Position numbers and translations under genes: made by a program
In this document: positions 27,422-35,719 of the stretch, piece by piece
Position numbering within the stretch: the first letter of the stretch is position 1
Layout of the letters: every line of letters begins with the position of its first letter
From: Acidobacteriota bacterium
GTDB taxonomy: Bacteria > Acidobacteriota > Vicinamibacteria > Vicinamibacterales > UBA2999
Assembly: GCA_027622905.1 (NCBI GenBank)
Contig: JAQBVV010000006.1
Location: forward strand, 1 to 50,520
Direction of reading: 5' to 3'
DNA: 50,520 nt
Notes under the pieces: model-generated
What the model was told of the DNA's origin: nothing
Seen by the model: only the letters and a program-made list of their open reading frames with translations
The model's database searches: none

Positions 27422-29266
27422 CTATATCGCGGACCCCGACTGCGATGCCGCGACCACCGGCCTGACTGGCTCCGGCGTGAAATCCTCACCGGGGTTGATG
27501 AAGCGGTTGATCTCCAGCTGGTACTGCTTGTCATACAGCTGGCGATAACGCCCTTCGAGCGCCAGGAGTTCGTCATGCGTGCCTCGCTCGACGATCTCGC
27601 CGGCCTCGAGCACCAGGATCTGATCGGCGCTGCGAATGGTCGACAGGCGGTGGGCGATCACGAACGTCGTCCGCCCGGACCGAAGCTGGTTGAGACCATC
27701 CTGGATCATCTGCTCGCTCTCGCTGTCGAGGCTCGACGTGGCCTCGTCGAGGATCAGGATGCGAGGGTCGGCCAGCACCGCGCGCGCGATCGACACCCGC
27801 TGACGCTGTCCGCCTGACAGCTTGATCCCGCGTTCCCCGACCACGGTGCTGTAGCCGTCAGGAAACTGCGAGATGAATTCATCGCAGTGCGCGACCTTGC
27901 AGGCGGCCGTGATGTCCTCGAGCGTCGCCCCCGGCTTGGCGTACCCGACGTTCTCGGCGATGGTCCCATCGAACAGGAAGTTGTCCTGCAACACCGAGGC
28001 GACCTGGTCCCGGTATTCCATCAGCTTCACGTCCGCCAGATCGCGACCGTCCACGAGCACGCGCCCCTTCGTTGGGTGGTTGAAGGCCATGATGATGCTG
28101 ATGAGCGTGCTCTTCCCCGAACCGCTCGATCCGACCAGCGCGGTGGTCGTGCTGGGAGCCGACCGGAACGACACATTCTTCAGAACAGGCTGCCCCGGGT
28201 TGTATTCAAACCAGACACCCTCGAACGCCACCTCACCCCTGATCTCGCCGATCGATAGACGGTCCGCGTCCGCGTCCATTTCCCGCGGCATGTCGAGGAT
28301 CTCGCGAATGCGGTCGAGCCCGGCAAAGGCCTCGGTGATCTGCGTGCCGATCGAGGCGATCGAGACCAGCGGCGCCGCCACCAGACCGATGAAGAAGATG
28401 TACATGATCAGATCGCCGAGGGTCATCTCCCCCGCGATGATCGCCTGTCCGCCGAGCCAGATCATCAGCACGCCGATCACGCCGACCACGACCGTGCTGC
28501 CCGCCGTGGTGGCCGAGACACCTGTCATCGACTTCGCCACGTTTCGAAACAGGCGGTGCGCACCCTTGGTGAAAATGATCTCTTCGCGCTTCTCGGCTGT
28601 GTAGGACTTGACGACGCGGATACCACCGAGCGCCTCGGTCAGACGCCCGGTCACCTCGGCATTGATCTTTCCGCGCTCGCGAAACAACGGTCGCAGCGTC
28701 CGGAACGCGTAGGCCATGCCACCGCCGAAGACACCGAGGACGAGCAGCGTGATGGTCGTCAGGCGCCAGTTCAGCCAGAACAGAACGCCCATCCCGAGGA
28801 TGGCGGTGACGAATCCGCCGGCCAGTTGCACCAGCCCGGTGCCGACGAGGTTCCGGATGCCGTCGGCGTCATTCATGACCCGCGAGATCAGGACGCCGGT
28901 TTGCGTGGAATCGAAGTAACGGACCGGCAGGCGAATCACGTGTGCCTGCACGCGCTTCCGCATGTCGGCGATGGCGCGCTGAGCCGCGACGCCAAGAATT
29001 TGCGACAGTCCGAAGGCCGCAACCGCCTGCACGACTGTCGCCGCGCCGGCCGCCAGGGCAATCGGCAACAGCAGATCGGTTCGGCCCTGGCCGAGGACGT
29101 CATCGATGAGCCACTTGGACGACGTGGGCAGCACCAGGCCCGCCAGGCGACTGACCAGCATCAGGGCGAGGCCGATACCGAGCCGGCGACGGTGCGCCCA
29201 CACGAGCGCGCGCGCCTCGCGCCAGGCGACCGACGCAGACACACTCTTTTTCTTGGTGGGATCCAT
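27422..29266 (-). CDS. ABC exporter half-transporter (MsbA/lipid A or drug type)
   Basis: 614 aa from the ATG giving MDPTKKKS; upstream ATGs to 29338 would add a non-conserved extension. Six membrane segments lie in residues about 20-300 (LGIGLALMLVSRLAGLVLP onwards) with PTSSKWLIDDVL. The nucleotide-binding domain holds Walker A GSSGSGKST, Q-loop VLQDNFLFDGTIAENVGY, signature LSGGQ, Walker B ILILDEATSSLD and H-loop AHRLSTIRSADQ. It acts as a homodimer in the inner membrane, exporting lipids or amphiphiles; the substrate is unknown. It is divergent from apaG with their 5' regions within about 90 bp. Confidence 0.93.
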   Translation of the reverse strand: MDPTKKKSVSASVAWREARALVWAHRRRLGIGLALMLVSRLAGLVLPTSSKWLIDDVLGQGRTDLLLPIALAAGAATVVQAVAAFGLSQILGVAAQRAIADMRKRVQAHVIRLPVRYFDSTQTGVLISRVMNDADGIRNLVGTGLVQLAGGFVTAILGMGVLFWLNWRLTTITLLVLGVFGGGMAYAFRTLRPLFRERGKINAEVTGRLTEALGGIRVVKSYTAEKREEIIFTKGAHRLFRNVAKSMTGVSATTAGSTVVVGVIGVLMIWLGGQAIIAGEMTLGDLIMYIFFIGLVAAPLVSIASIGTQITEAFAGLDRIREILDMPREMDADADRLSIGEIRGEVAFEGVWFEYNPGQPVLKNVSFRSAPSTTTALVGSSGSGKSTLISIIMAFNHPTKGRVLVDGRDLADVKLMEYRDQVASVLQDNFLFDGTIAENVGYAKPGATLEDITAACKVAHCDEFISQFPDGYSTVVGERGIKLSGGQRQRVSIARAVLADPRILILDEATSSLDSESEQMIQDGLNQLRSGRTTFVIAHRLSTIRSADQILVLEAGEIVERGTHDELLALEGRYRQLYDKQYQLEINRFINPGEDFTPEPVRPVVAASQSGSAI

Positions 29267-29358
29267 CGGTTGAGCTCGAACTGTACTACGTCCACCGCCC
29301 TCGCCAGACGGCATCGCCCGCATGCCGAGGTTCACCATGCGATAATGGCTATGCGCTT

Positions 29359-29820
29359 ATGGCTGACAACAAAATCAAAGAACACGCTGCCGATGCACCC
29401 GCCAACCCGCCTGAGGCTGGTGAGCCCGGCGGTCAGACGAAGAACACCACCACGCGAGGCATCCGCATCGAGGTCCAGAGCAAGTACCTGGCGGAGCGTA
29501 GCTCTCCGCGCGACGATCAGTATCTGTTTGCGTATCAGGTCCGCATCTCCAATGTGGGCACCGAGACGGCCCAGCTCATGTCGCGCGAATGGGTCATCAC
29601 GAGCGCCGAGGGCGATGTCGAACACGTCAAGGGCCCCGGCGTCGTCGGCGAGCAGCCGGTGCTCGCACCCGGTGGCTCGTTCGAGTACACGAGCTACTGT
29701 CCGCTCAAGACGGCCGTCGGTTCGATGCACGGCACCTATCAGATGGTCACCGGCGATGGCGAAACGTTCGATGCGCGGATCGCGCCGTTCACGCTCGCCA
29801 TACCGAACGCGCTCCACTGA
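29359..29820 (+). CDS. apaG: ApaG-domain protein
   Basis: 153 aa; the ApaG/FBXO3-type immunoglobulin-like fold of unknown exact role, linked in enterobacteria to Co/Mg resistance. About 30 residues of polar, probably disordered N-terminus (MADNKIKEHAADAPA) precede the domain: IRIEVQSKYLAERSSP, YLFAYQVRISNVG, AQLMSREWVITS, VKGPGVVGEQPVLAPGGSFEYTS, GSMHGTYQMV, FDARIAPFTLA. Domain and length match ApaG (about 125 aa) apart from the N-terminal extension. Ends 24 bp before the convergent ubiD. Confidence 0.93.
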   Translation: MADNKIKEHAADAPANPPEAGEPGGQTKNTTTRGIRIEVQSKYLAERSSPRDDQYLFAYQVRISNVGTETAQLMSREWVITSAEGDVEHVKGPGVVGEQPVLAPGGSFEYTSYCPLKTAVGSMHGTYQMVTGDGETFDARIAPFTLAIPNALH

Positions 29821-29825
29821 CGCTC

Positions 29826-29844
29826 GCGGCCGACGGCCGGCCGC
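29826..29844. terminator. GC hairpin between convergent apaG and ubiD, no U tract
   Basis: GCGGCCG (29826-29832) pairs perfectly with CGGCCGC (29838-29844) around ACGGC, placed between the two stop codons. No T run follows on either strand, so it is a candidate barrier or bidirectional terminator of the U-less kind only. Confidence 0.4.
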
Positions 29845-31643
29845 TAATCCAGGTGGGCGCGCTCGGAATCGCCCATCGCCACGCGCCCTGACGGAAAGTA
29901 CTCCTTCCATCGACGCGTGACGAGCTGCGCGATGTCCTCGCGGCACGTCAGCTCGTCCGGGAACCCTGGCTTCAGCCGCGCATCGATGACCACCGGACCG
30001 TGGTACGCGACGTGGTTGCGCACGATCCGCCGCTCGGCCGCGTAAATGTCGGCCGCTGGCTCGAACCGCGTGAACGTCATCCACAGAAAGTTCATCGCGC
30101 TGGCAGCCGCTCGGGCAGGTTCGTCGCTGAGCACCACGAGAGGCCACCCCTCGAACGCGGCGTGTCGCGCCAGCCGCTCCGCGGCACCCGGCTCGTCCGC
30201 ATATGATGGCGCGCCGACGACGAGACACCCGCCGCAGAACACCCGCACATCGGTCACGCCCGACGGCACCTCCGCGGACTGAAACTGGCGCGGCAGGTCG
30301 CGCACGGCATCGCCGAGCCCCAGCCAGACGCCCTTCGATCCCTCGTTGACGGCCGGACCGGTGTAGTCCAGCGTGTCCATCGACAGATTCGAGAACACGT
30401 ACAGGTCCGTCTCGGCGTTGGTCCGCGCGAGCACGTGCTCGAGCGTCAGCTTGAAGTTGCGAAGGTCGACGCGCTGGTCGGTGACGAGCAGAAACTTCGT
30501 CAGCGACAGCTGGCCTTCGCCAAGGATGCGGAACGCGCTTGCCATCGCCTCCCGTTTGTAGCGCTGCTTGACGACGGCGGCACTGAGCGAATGGTATCCG
30601 GTCTCCCCGTACGACCAGAGTCCTTCGACCGCCGGCATGACGAGGGGAAACAGCGGCGACAGCAACTCCTGCAGGAGGTCGCCGATGAAGAAGTCCTCCT
30701 GGCGCGGCTTGCCGACAACCGTCGCAGGAAAAATCGCATCGGCGCGGTGCGCCATGCGCTGGACGTCGAACACCGGATAGTCGTGTGTCAGCGAGTAGTA
30801 CCCGTAGTGGTCGCCGAACGGGCCTTCCGCCTGCCGCGTGCCCGGCGGCACCTCGCCAATCAGCGCGAACTCCGCCGTGGCGATCAGCGGATGCGGGCCA
30901 TAGCCACGAACCTGCGGCAGACGTTCGCCGGCGATCAACGAGGCCAGCAGCAATTCCGGCACGTTCTCCGGCAACGGCGAGACAGCCGCGAGCATCAGCG
31001 CCGGCGGACCACCCAGAAAAACGGTCGCCGGCAGCGCCTGCCCGCGCGCCTCGGCCGCGGCGTAGTGAAACCCGCCCCCCTTGCCGATCTGCCAGTGCAT
31101 CCCCGTGGTGCGCGGGGAGTGCACCTGCATCCGGTACATCCCGAGGTTGTGGCCGGGGCGTTCGGGATGCGTCGTGTAGACCAGCGGCAGCGTGATGAAC
31201 GGCCCGCCGTCCTCGGGCCAGCACGTCAACGCCGGGAGCCGGTCCAGGCGCACGTTGCTCGTGTCGCGATCGACGACCGGCCCCTTCTCCACCCTTCTGG
31301 TACCGACCTTGAGCAGATCCATCGCCACGTCGCGCGCGCCCCACAGTCCGGCGGCCGAGGGCGGGAGCAGCGTTTCGGCCAGTTCGACGATGCGTCTGAT
31401 GAGCTGCAACGGCCGCTCGCCGAACGCCAACTCGGCGCGCCGCGCTGTGCCCATCAGATTGGTCGCGAGGCGGAAATCCGACCCTGCCACCTTGTTGAAC
31501 AGGAGCGCCGGACCTCCGGCCGCGACCACGCGTCGATGAATCTCGGCCGCTTCGAGATGTGGATCGACTTCCGCCTCCACCGTGACGACATCGTCGGCAC
31601 GACGCAGCGTATCGAGAAACGCGCGAAGGTCGGCGAAACCCAC
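29844..31643 (-). CDS. UbiD-family decarboxylase (menaquinone/aromatic acid type)
   Basis: 599 aa. UbiD enzymes use prenylated FMN to remove CO2 from aromatic or alpha,beta-unsaturated acids, including the quinone precursor. Seen: FADLRAFLDTLRR, GPALLFNKVAGSDF, TCWPEDGGPFITLPLV, HNLGMYRMQVHSPRTTGMHWQ, PATVFLGGPPALMLAAVSPLP, PLIATAEFALIGE, EGPFGDHYGYYSL with the active-site acid, and FPATVVGKPRQED. It is longer than UbiD of E. coli (497) and closer to the MqnL/menaquinone type, but the substrate is open. It begins with GTG, immediately next to an inserted repeat element, so its original upstream region was displaced. Confidence 0.9.
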   Translation of the reverse strand: MGFADLRAFLDTLRRADDVVTVEAEVDPHLEAAEIHRRVVAAGGPALLFNKVAGSDFRLATNLMGTARRAELAFGERPLQLIRRIVELAETLLPPSAAGLWGARDVAMDLLKVGTRRVEKGPVVDRDTSNVRLDRLPALTCWPEDGGPFITLPLVYTTHPERPGHNLGMYRMQVHSPRTTGMHWQIGKGGGFHYAAAEARGQALPATVFLGGPPALMLAAVSPLPENVPELLLASLIAGERLPQVRGYGPHPLIATAEFALIGEVPPGTRQAEGPFGDHYGYYSLTHDYPVFDVQRMAHRADAIFPATVVGKPRQEDFFIGDLLQELLSPLFPLVMPAVEGLWSYGETGYHSLSAAVVKQRYKREAMASAFRILGEGQLSLTKFLLVTDQRVDLRNFKLTLEHVLARTNAETDLYVFSNLSMDTLDYTGPAVNEGSKGVWLGLGDAVRDLPRQFQSAEVPSGVTDVRVFCGGCLVVGAPSYADEPGAAERLARHAAFEGWPLVVLSDEPARAAASAMNFLWMTFTRFEPAADIYAAERRIVRNHVAYHGPVVIDARLKPGFPDELTCREDIAQLVTRRWKEYFPSGRVAMGDSERAHLD

Positions 31644-31644
31644 T

Positions 31645-31808
31645 TAGTGTCGTGTCTCAGAAGTTCGTTTGCATTCGGCCGGCGATGCATCCCGCCTGGC
31701 TGCGTTGCTCGTTGGTCGCATATTCACGATATTCTCCCTCCTCGCGTCTTGCCCGTCGGGCGCCTCGCCACCCTCGGTGCGACAATGAACTTCTGAGACG
31801 CGACACTA
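31645..31808. mobile_element. 164-bp MITE-like element with 22-bp terminal inverted repeats (family B)
   Basis: Terminal repeats 31645-31666 and 31787-31808 are inverted copies differing at one position (TAGTGTCGTGTCTCAG... on the left). The core, rich in GC with an AT-rich middle (CATATTCACGATATTC), has no open frame of note. One base separates the left end from the ubiD GTG; the right end supplies the TAG stop of the DinB-family gene. No clear target duplication. Short, non-coding and inverted-repeat-bounded, so probably mobilised by a transposase elsewhere. Confidence 0.8.
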
Positions 31809-32327
31809 GCTCGCAGCGCCCGTCATCGGCTCGTCAGCGCTGCCGCCGTAGATCGACGGCACTTTGCCGCCCATCGAGCGGAGATACGAGGCGAGCTGAC
31901 CGCGATGATGGATGCCGTGGTTGTTGGCCACGCCCAGAAATGCCGCGGCCGGCAGTTGCATCATGCCGAAGAAGTCGACGGTCCGCGTGAGCTTGTCGGC
32001 CAGCAGGGCCCGCAGCTTCGCGATCCGCTCGGGAAACTCGCGGGTGTAGAACGCGACCAGGTCGCTGACGCTGGCGAACGTCGCCGCCGCCTTCTTTTCC
32101 CCTTCGGGATCGTCGTCGAACTTCCCGTTGATGATGCCGTCGAGAAACCAGATGTCGCCGAGCGCCACGTGCGTCGCCAGCTCCCACGCCGTTCGGGACT
32201 TGGCATCCGGCTTGTAGCTCCGGCCGCTCTCGGGAACGGCGGCGAGCACCCTGGCGGTGGTCTTGCATTCGTTGTCGAACATGTTCGCGAAATACGTTGT
32301 CAGAAACGTGGCCTGATCTGCATTCAT
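31806..32327 (-). CDS. DinB/YfiT-family putative metal-dependent enzyme
   Basis: 173 aa. Four-helix DinB-like fold with the three-His metal site: AWELATHVALGDIW near residues 46-59, and NNHGIHHRGQLASYLRSMG near residues 139-157. Family members include mycothiol- and bacillithiol-S-transferases; others have unknown roles, so function is not defined here. The start at ATG 32327 is backed by AAGGAGAG eight bases upstream; the longer reading to 32534 is not conserved. The stop TAG is created by the end of the adjacent inverted-repeat element. Confidence 0.85.
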   Translation of the reverse strand: MNADQATFLTTYFANMFDNECKTTARVLAAVPESGRSYKPDAKSRTAWELATHVALGDIWFLDGIINGKFDDDPEGEKKAAATFASVSDLVAFYTREFPERIAKLRALLADKLTRTVDFFGMMQLPAAAFLGVANNHGIHHRGQLASYLRSMGGKVPSIYGGSADEPMTGAAS

Positions 32328-32368
32328 GACATCTCTCCTTGTGTCGTGGGCGACCGTGGAGCCCCTGG

Positions 32369-34039
32369 TTATCGCGTCAACTTCCGGTATTTGATCCGGT
32401 GCGGCGTATCCGCATCGGTGCCAAGGCGCCGCTTCCGGTCGGCCTCGTAGTCCTGATAGTTCCCCTCGAACCACACCACGCCGCTGTCGCCCTCGAACGC
32501 GAGCATGTGCGTGGCGATCCGGTCGAGGAACCACCGGTCGTGGCTGATGACCACCGCGCAGCCGGCGTAGTTCAGCAGCGCTTCCTCGAGCGCGCGTAGC
32601 GTGTCGACGTCCAGATCGTTGGTCGGCTCGTCCAGCAGCAGCAGGTTCGATCCGCGCTGCAGGAGCTTGGCCAGATGCAGGCGGTTGCGCTCGCCGCCCG
32701 ACAGCGTGCCGACCTTGCGCTGCTGCTGCGCGCCCTTGAAGTTGAACCAGGAGACATACGCGCGCGACGCCACCGGACGCGTGCCAACCATCAGCTCATC
32801 CAGGCCGCCCGATACTTCTTCCCAGACACTCTTGTTCGCCGCCAGCGCATCGCGGCTCTGATCGACGTAGCCAACCTGCACGGTCTCGCCAAGCCGCAGC
32901 GTGCCGCTGTCCGGCGTCTCTTCGCCGGTGACCATGCGAAACAGCGTGGTCTTGCCCGCGCCGTTCGGACCGATCACGCCGACGATGCCGCCGGGAGGCA
33001 ACGTGAAGCTGAGATCGTCGATGAGCAGCAGATCGCCGTAGGCCTTGCGGATGTTGCGAGCCTCGACCACGACGTTTCCGAGACGGGGCCCCGGGGGAAT
33101 GTAGATCTCGACCTGGTCGAGCTTCTGCGCCGTATCTTCGTTGAGCAGGCTTTCGTACGAGTTGAGGCGCGCCTTCCCTTTCGACTGCCTGGCCCGCGAC
33201 GACATCCGGATCCACTCCAGCTCTCGCTGCAGAGTCTTCTGTCGCTTGCTCTCGGTCTTCTCTTCCTTGGCCAGCCGCTGCTGCTTCTGGTCGAGCCACG
33301 ACGAGTAGTTGCCCTTCCACGGGATGCCCGACCCACGGTCGAGTTCGAGGATCCATTCGGCCACGTTGTCGAGGAAGTACCGGTCGTGCGTGACTGCCAC
33401 CACCGTGCCCTTGTAGTCCTTCAGAAACCGCTCCAGCCAGGCCACCGACTCTGCGTCCAGGTGATTGGTCGGCTCATCCAGCAGCAGCAGATCAGGCGAC
33501 TTGAGCAGCAGACGACACAGCGCCACGCGACGTCGTTCGCCACCTGACAGCGTCGTCACATCCGCATCAGGCGCCGGACAGCGCAACGCATCCATCGCCA
33601 GTTCGAGCTGCGAGTCGAGCTCCCAGGCGTTGACCGCATCGATCCGGTCCTGCAGGCGCCCCTGCTCTTCCATCACCTTGTCCATCACGTCGGGCGCCAG
33701 GTCCTCGCCGAGCTTCATGTTCAGCTCGTCGTAGCGATCCAGCAGCGCCCGCGTCTCCGACATGCCCTCCTCGACGTTGCCGAGAACGGTCTTCTCCGGA
33801 TCCAGTCGCGGCTCCTGCGGCAGAAAACCCACCGAGATGCCGTCGGCCGCGAACGCCTCGCCGATGAACTCCTGGTCCTCGCCCGCCATGATCTTCAGCA
33901 GCGAACTCTTCCCGGATCCGTTCAGCCCGAGCACGCCGATCTTCGCGCCCGGCAGAAACGACAGCCAGATGTCTTTGAGTACCTGAGAGTCGGGAGGATG
34001 CACCTTCCCGAGCCCCTTCATCGTGTAGATGTATTGCAT
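32369..34039 (-). CDS. ettA: Energy-dependent translational throttle protein EttA (ABC-F)
   Basis: 556 aa, no membrane segments, two ATP-binding cassettes in tandem, as in E. coli EttA (555 aa). It binds the ribosomal E site and gates entry into elongation according to ATP/ADP. First cassette: [40 protein letters not shown]. The ABC-F linker is helical and charged ([22 protein letters not shown] seen in part). Second cassette: [35 protein letters not shown]. The N-terminal [16 protein letters not shown] is diagnostic of EttA within the ABC-F family. Stand-alone, with its own 246-bp upstream gap. Confidence 0.97.
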   Translation of the reverse strand: MQYIYTMKGLGKVHPPDSQVLKDIWLSFLPGAKIGVLGLNGSGKSSLLKIMAGEDQEFIGEAFAADGISVGFLPQEPRLDPEKTVLGNVEEGMSETRALLDRYDELNMKLGEDLAPDVMDKVMEEQGRLQDRIDAVNAWELDSQLELAMDALRCPAPDADVTTLSGGERRRVALCRLLLKSPDLLLLDEPTNHLDAESVAWLERFLKDYKGTVVAVTHDRYFLDNVAEWILELDRGSGIPWKGNYSSWLDQKQQRLAKEEKTESKRQKTLQRELEWIRMSSRARQSKGKARLNSYESLLNEDTAQKLDQVEIYIPPGPRLGNVVVEARNIRKAYGDLLLIDDLSFTLPPGGIVGVIGPNGAGKTTLFRMVTGEETPDSGTLRLGETVQVGYVDQSRDALAANKSVWEEVSGGLDELMVGTRPVASRAYVSWFNFKGAQQQRKVGTLSGGERNRLHLAKLLQRGSNLLLLDEPTNDLDVDTLRALEEALLNYAGCAVVISHDRWFLDRIATHMLAFEGDSGVVWFEGNYQDYEADRKRRLGTDADTPHRIKYRKLTR

Positions 34040-34195
34040 CGATCTCCGGTGGGTTGAGGAGCGTTGAGTATATCAACGGCTGCGCTATCGGAACATGGCA
34101 TGCGGGTGAAGCTTCCGCGGGCAGTGTCCAGCAAACCCCGCGGAACGGGTTTCTGATTTCCAGGATCTCGGGACAGGTCGATTGGCGTGGGCGGA

Positions 34196-34223
34196 CGTTC
34201 CGCAAACGGGTGTTTGCGGAACG
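34196..34223. repeat. Perfect 12-bp hairpin in the ettA-cupin gap
   Basis: CGTTCCGCAAAC (34196-34207) and GTTTGCGGAACG (34212-34223) form a perfect stem with loop GGGT. It sits about 63 bp beyond the cupin stop codon and about 157 bp before the ettA start (all minus strand). No T run follows, so it could be a U-less terminator, a processing hairpin, or an operator. The rest of the 34040-34285 gap shows no gene. Confidence 0.55.
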
Positions 34224-34285
34224 CGGGCCACAGGCTCCGGTCGGGTCCAGCCCGGATAGGATGGCGGCAGATCGCCGCGCACAAC

Positions 34286-34777
34286 TCAGGAGCCGGGTTT
34301 CTCTTTGACCTTGATGTTGAGAAAGCTGATCGACTCCCCGGGCTCGATGATCCATTGATGGGCGACGTGTGGCGGGACGTTGAACATGTCGCCTGGACGG
34401 GCGGGATACGTCTGCCCACCGACGATTGAGCCGCCGCGCAGCTCACCATCAGCCCCCCTGGGAGCCGCTATCTCTCCACCGATCCGGATCGCAGCCCCGC
34501 CGCTTCGAACGATGATGAGGTCTGTCACGTCGGCATGCTGCTCCGCCGGCGCCGGACCGGAGCGATGCCGCAGACCGAACCGGTGGATTGAGGTCGCCAT
34601 CAGGTCCTTCCGGCCGAGCTTCGACTCCGCAGCATGCGATTCTTCAATCAGCGTGGCTTCGAGGCGGATCAGGTCCTCAGCCGAAAAAATCTGCGTCCTG
34701 TTCGGCTCGACGGACTCCTGGGCCGTCACGACCACGAAGGGCGCGGCCAGCGCGACAAAGAACATGAACAGTTTCAT
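34286..34777 (-). CDS. Secreted cupin-domain protein
   Basis: 163 aa from ATG 34777, preceded by AGAGGTG. Signal peptide MKLFMFFVALAAPFVVVTAQ. Then an acidic helix (SAEDLIRLEATLIEES) and a cupin barrel: HRSGPAPAEQHADVTDLIIVRSGGA as first half, PARPGDMFNVPPHVAHQWIIEPGESISFLNIKV as second. The barrel keeps His residues suited to metal binding (EQH, PHVAHQ), but no enzyme activity can be named. Many acidobacterial and proteobacterial secreted cupins look like this. The 70 bp upstream separate it from a decaying DUF2442 gene. Confidence 0.78.
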   Translation of the reverse strand: MKLFMFFVALAAPFVVVTAQESVEPNRTQIFSAEDLIRLEATLIEESHAAESKLGRKDLMATSIHRFGLRHRSGPAPAEQHADVTDLIIVRSGGAAIRIGGEIAAPRGADGELRGGSIVGGQTYPARPGDMFNVPPHVAHQWIIEPGESISFLNIKVKEKPGS

Positions 34778-34848
34778 GAGAGCACCTCTGGGCCGGATGG
34801 GCCCCATCGATCGCCAGGATTGGCTTTCCTCAATTGCGCTTTCTCGAT

Positions 34849-35019
34849 TTAGAACGCGTCGGCGACATTCGTTTGGTAGCCGCTCGCCGCGAGGCGCGGA
34901 TACCACGACAGCGGCACGGAAACGAGGCGGCCGTCGCGGAGGTCGACGACCAAGTGCTCCCCGGCGACTCGAACGCTCCGGGCCGCCGCGGAGTCAGCGG
35001 CTAGTGCGGAAGTAGACAT
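34849..35019 (-). pseudogene. DUF2442 protein, C-terminal half lost
   Basis: 56 aa: VRVAGEHLVVDLRDGRLVSVPLSWYPRLAA (residues 16-45) is the N-terminal half of DUF2442, whose typical core reads VDLxDGRxxSVPLxWYPRL. The usual second half, ending near GGGxGIHWPDLDEDLS, is absent in frame. A +1 reading gives RLPNECRRRVL, weakly like the expected helix, which suggests a frameshift followed by drift. DUF2442 is normally encoded right after DUF4160, as here, and the pair has been suggested to be toxin-antitoxin-like. Overlaps the DUF4160 remnant by 26 bp. Confidence 0.65.
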
Positions 35020-35235
35020 TCCATTTCTTCACAAGAGTAACCTGATGACGCTGGACCAAGCCTTTGATGCGTTGGAGTTCTCCCGACGCGAAGCACTGGT
35101 TGTGCTCCACGCGCACCGGCTCCAGCCACAACTTGGCGACCTTGTCGTCGCGCCCCACTGGACGTGTTTCGGTTCGCCACGGTCGCTTGACTAGGAGAAC
35201 CGATAGGGCCCTTCGCGGAGAACGGTCGGACTCAC
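34994..35235 (-). pseudogene. DUF4160 protein, broken by a nonsense codon and a frameshift
   Basis: GTG at 35235 opens a frame reading MSPTVLREGPYRFS, the expected DUF4160 start, then TAG (at the place of an aromatic residue), then SSDRGEPKHVQ (expected RGEPPHVHV). A frameshift follows, after which another frame carries RDDKVAKLWLEPVRVEHN, LQRIKGLVQRHQ and a KKWNVYF end, the C-terminal DUF4160 helix. All parts are in the correct order, so this is one gene with at least two inactivating changes. It lies directly upstream of and overlapping DUF2442, the standard pair order. Confidence 0.75.
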
Positions 35236-35453
35236 CCCCGAATTGTGCCAGTTTTCGCGCGCCCCCCGCGAACTGCGAGTTCGGTCTTCACCAGTGGCGC
35301 GCGCCGCTTGTCGCCGCGCGCTGCCTGGCGCATGCGTTGTGGGCCCGCGTGGCTATTCGGTGAACATTTCCTGCAATGTGTCCAATACGTGTGTCGTCGC
35401 GCCTGAGGAGAGACGGCCAACGCTGGACGGCCGTCACCGGCGACGCCGAACCG

Positions 35454-35573
35454 CTACTTGCGGCTCGCCGGTGGCCGGGACTTGGCCTGCTTCTCCTTGG
35501 CCAGTTGCTCCTGTTTCTTCGACTGCTGCTGTTTGTTCTTTTCCTTGTCCTTCTTGCCGCCCTTGTCTCCCAT
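35454..35573 (-). CDS. Tiny Lys/Gln-rich basic protein, 39 aa
   Basis: Sequence starts MGDKGGKKDKEKNKQQQSKK and ends SRPPASRK; nearly all residues are charged or polar, so it is disordered or a single helix. The MGDKGGKKDK start recurs in small hypothetical proteins of many bacteria (recalled, not searched). A very good ribosome site, AAGGAGAG, lies five bases before the ATG, which supports a real gene despite its size. Function unknown; nucleic-acid binding is a guess from charge. The flanking gaps 35236-35453 and 35574-35719 show nothing else. Confidence 0.65.
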   Translation of the reverse strand: MGDKGGKKDKEKNKQQQSKKQEQLAKEKQAKSRPPASRK

Positions 35574-35719
35574 GGTCTCTCCTTTCGATCATTATGGCCC
35601 TGCAGGGCGGCGCCCGCGCGCGTATTCACGATGTAAGGGATCGAAGGCGTGCGCACAGCAACCAAGCGACGAGCCAAAGAGTGGCACCGCGCGCCACGGT
35701 CGGCGGCACAGCATGGCCG

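Noticed and set aside
29332-31344. 670-codon minus frame over ubiD and apaG
   Set aside because: It is a +1 shadow of ubiD and antisense to apaG; Arg/Gly-rich with no motif.
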